From contig JAGRKR010000348.1 of NCBI GenBank assembly GCA_020442225.1, forward strand, positions 1-15,751: DNA of 15,751 nt, in the 5' to 3' direction. Below the pieces are notes generated by a model. It was given only the letters and a program-made list of their open reading frames with translations, had not been told where the DNA came from and made no database searches. The position numbers and the translations under genes are program-made. Positions 14,357 through 15,751 of this stretch are shown piece by piece (position 1 is the first letter of the stretch; the number at the start of each line of letters is the position of its first letter). Source of the stretch: Hyphomicrobiaceae bacterium (GTDB taxonomy: Bacteria > Pseudomonadota > Alphaproteobacteria > Rhizobiales > Hyphomicrobiaceae).

Positions 14357-14740
14357 ATGAACTCCAGAGAACGCGATCATTTCCGACAACCGTGGTTGCC
14401 CAGGCAGCCGCAACGACGTCATCTCCCGCGACGCCGTTCGCCCGGGCGATGGGCCGGCATGCTCGTCGTGGCGCTGCTGGCGGGCTGCGGCCTGCAGGCG
14501 ATCGCGGCGTCCTCTGCGCGCGCCGAGGAGCAGACGTGGCAGACGATCCTGCGCCAGCAGCTGCGCAGCGAGCGCGGCTGCGTGCTGAAGCACATCGTAT
14601 TCGTGAAGTCGTTCCCGCTCGGCAACCGTCAGGCGCTCGAAGGACGCGTGCGCTGCATCGATGGGCGCGAATTCGACTTCACCCGCGAGAAAGCTCACCA
14701 CCATTTCCGCCTGCAACTGTGCCGGCCGAGCGTGTGCTGA
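14357..14740 (+). CDS. Small secreted cysteine-containing protein
   Basis: With the ATG at 14357 the product has 127 residues. A long Arg-rich N-region (1-33) is followed by a hydrophobic core (about 34-53). Two cleavage sites are possible: a lipobox LAGC (41-44) that would make a lipoprotein, or a signal peptidase I site after ARA (54-56). The mature part, EEQTWQTILRQQL onwards, is about 70 residues and has four cysteines (75, 100, 122, 127), which suggests disulfides in the periplasm. I do not recognise a family. The start is uncertain. No good ribosome binding site precedes 14357; a TTG at 14345 and an ATG at 14459 are alternatives. AATAAT at 14348-14353 resembles a -10 element and would favour a downstream start. 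It lies between the FNR box and the phosphotransferase-like gene, on the same strand as the latter. Confidence 0.65.
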   Translation: MNSRERDHFRQPWLPRQPQRRHLPRRRSPGRWAGMLVVALLAGCGLQAIAASSARAEEQTWQTILRQQLRSERGCVLKHIVFVKSFPLGNRQALEGRVRCIDGREFDFTREKAHHHFRLQLCRPSVC

Positions 14741-14799
14741 GCCAAAGGGTGCGTTGAACCTCGAAGTGTGCGCACGATGCAGCGGGAGCTCGCGTGCCA

Positions 14800-15751
14800 A
14801 TGACCCGATCCGACGTCGTCGATTTCCTCTCACGCCCCGCGGCCTATGACCCGCCCCCGGCGTCCGTCTCGTGCATCTCGACGCATGGCGCGCATGTCTT
14901 CCTGGCCGGCGATCGCGTCTTCAAGATCAAGCGACCCGTCGCCTACGACTACATGGATTTCTCCTCCCTCGAGCGCCGGCATCGCATGCTCTGTCGCGAG
15001 TTCGAGATCAACCAGCCGCACGCGCCCGGCATCTATCGCCGCCTCGTTGCGATCACGCGCGGCGCGGACGGCCGGCTGGCGCTCGGCGGGCGTGGCGAGA
15101 TCGTCGAATGGGCCCTGGAGATGGCGCGCTTCCCCGAAGCCGACGTGCTGAGCCGCATGGCCGATGCCGGCCGCCTGACGCCGCCGCTGCTGACCGCGCT
15201 GGCCGACGTCGTCGCGCAGTATCACGAGAGCGCTCCCATTGCGCGCGGGTTCGATCCGGTTGCGGCGCTGTCGCACGTCGTCGACGAGCTGGCCCAGGCC
15301 TTCCCGACCATGACGGAGGTCGTGCCGCCGGACGCGGCGGAGGCGTTGATCGCTGCTCTTCGCACGGCGCTCGCGACGGCCGCCGAGACGTTGCGCGCGC
15401 GGACAGCGGCAGGGCTCGTGCGCCGCTGCCATGGCGACCTGCACCTCGCCAACATCGTCTTGTGGCATGGCGTGCCGACGCCGTTCGATGCCATCGAGTT
15501 CAGTGAACAGCTCGCGACCATCGACACTCTCTACGACCTGGCGTTCCTGCTCATGGACCTCGACGCCCGCGGCACACGCGCTGCCGCCAATCTCGTGCTC
15601 AACCGCTATCTCTGGCGCACCGGCCTGGATATCAACCTCGATGGGTTGATCGCGCTGCCGCTGTTCCTCGCACTGCGCGCGGGCATCCGAGCGATGGTGG
15701 CGAGCCAGCGCAGGCACCTCGACGCAGATGGCGGAGAGGGACTTGGCGCGG
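14800..15751 (+). CDS. Aminoglycoside-phosphotransferase-like protein, N-terminal part (cut by window end)
   Basis: The frame stays open from 14800 to the window end, giving 317 residues of an incomplete protein. The N-terminal motif GDRVFKIKRPVAYDYMDFS (about 37-55) contains the probable ATP-binding lysine (K42 or K44). The catalytic loop is HGDLHLAN (211-218), and a metal-binding DAIEF (230-234) follows. This pattern fits the COG2187 family of APH-fold proteins of about 500 residues, which usually carry a C-terminal P-loop kinase-like domain; that part would lie beyond the window. The substrate is unknown, and antibiotic resistance should not be assumed. The start may instead be the GTG at 14794, which is better placed behind GGGAG. 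It begins 59 bases after the small secreted protein. Related genes are known beside universal stress proteins in hypoxia regulons. Confidence 0.85.
   Translation, partial: MTRSDVVDFLSRPAAYDPPPASVSCISTHGAHVFLAGDRVFKIKRPVAYDYMDFSSLERRHRMLCREFEINQPHAPGIYRRLVAITRGADGRLALGGRGEIVEWALEMARFPEADVLSRMADAGRLTPPLLTALADVVAQYHESAPIARGFDPVAALSHVVDELAQAFPTMTEVVPPDAAEALIAALRTALATAAETLRARTAAGLVRRCHGDLHLANIVLWHGVPTPFDAIEFSEQLATIDTLYDLAFLLMDLDARGTRAAANLVLNRYLWRTGLDINLDGLIALPLFLALRAGIRAMVASQRRHLDADGGEGLGA

Noticed and set aside
14800..15751. Reading the phosphotransferase-like gene as an antibiotic resistance gene
   Set aside because: The motifs fit the COG2187 group, whose members are chromosomal and not known as resistance enzymes; no mobile element or resistance context is present.

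Overview
The window is high-GC DNA from what looks like an alphaproteobacterium, probably Hyphomicrobiales or a close relative. Three things suggest this: a DUF2842 small membrane protein next to ctaA, an ArgC of about 350 residues, and an FNR regulator with the alphaproteobacterial CxxC-x7-C N-terminus plus a matching TTGAT-N4-ATCAA site. No tRNA, rRNA, CRISPR array, insertion sequence or integrase was found. Both ends cut through reading frames: a possible proline-rich tail at the left and a phosphotransferase-like gene at the right.

Region 1 (about 1-5270) is a Ser/Thr kinase locus. The first kinase (454-2538) carries an N-terminal pseudokinase domain that has lost the catalytic residues, then an intact kinase domain, then a C-terminal two-helix membrane anchor. 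The second (2721-5234) is built like a receptor: cytoplasmic kinase, one membrane helix, and an export-side region with two peptidoglycan-binding-like repeats, an IalB-like segment and a cysteine-rich DUF4189-like end. The three kinase-fold domains belong to one subfamily, sharing KEYFP, WGL-x-RF and QGPWTDIYAL-type motifs. Together they suggest an envelope-sensing phosphorylation system.

Region 2 (5289-9046) is housekeeping: DUF2842, heme A synthase (ctaA), argC and a HAD hydrolase. A 425-base gap between DUF2842 and ctaA holds three consecutive stem-loops directly before the ctaA ribosome binding site.

Region 3 (9132-11901) has a secreted TPR protein with a peptidoglycan-binding-like tail, a bactofilin fused to a single CSPG/cadherin-like repeat, and a convergent APC-family amino acid permease.

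Region 4 (12109-15751) looks like a low-oxygen response island. It contains an FNR-type [4Fe-4S] regulator, an uncharacterised 124-residue protein, a tandem universal stress protein with a perfect FNR box upstream, a small secreted cysteine-containing protein, and the start of an aminoglycoside-phosphotransferase-like protein of the COG2187 type. The FNR box sits where a class II FNR activator would act on the stress-protein promoter.

The least ordinary items are the pseudokinase-kinase tandem, the receptor kinase with its unusual sensor module, the bactofilin-CSPG fusion, the structured ctaA leader and the FNR-linked island. All family names were assigned by reading motifs, without database searches.
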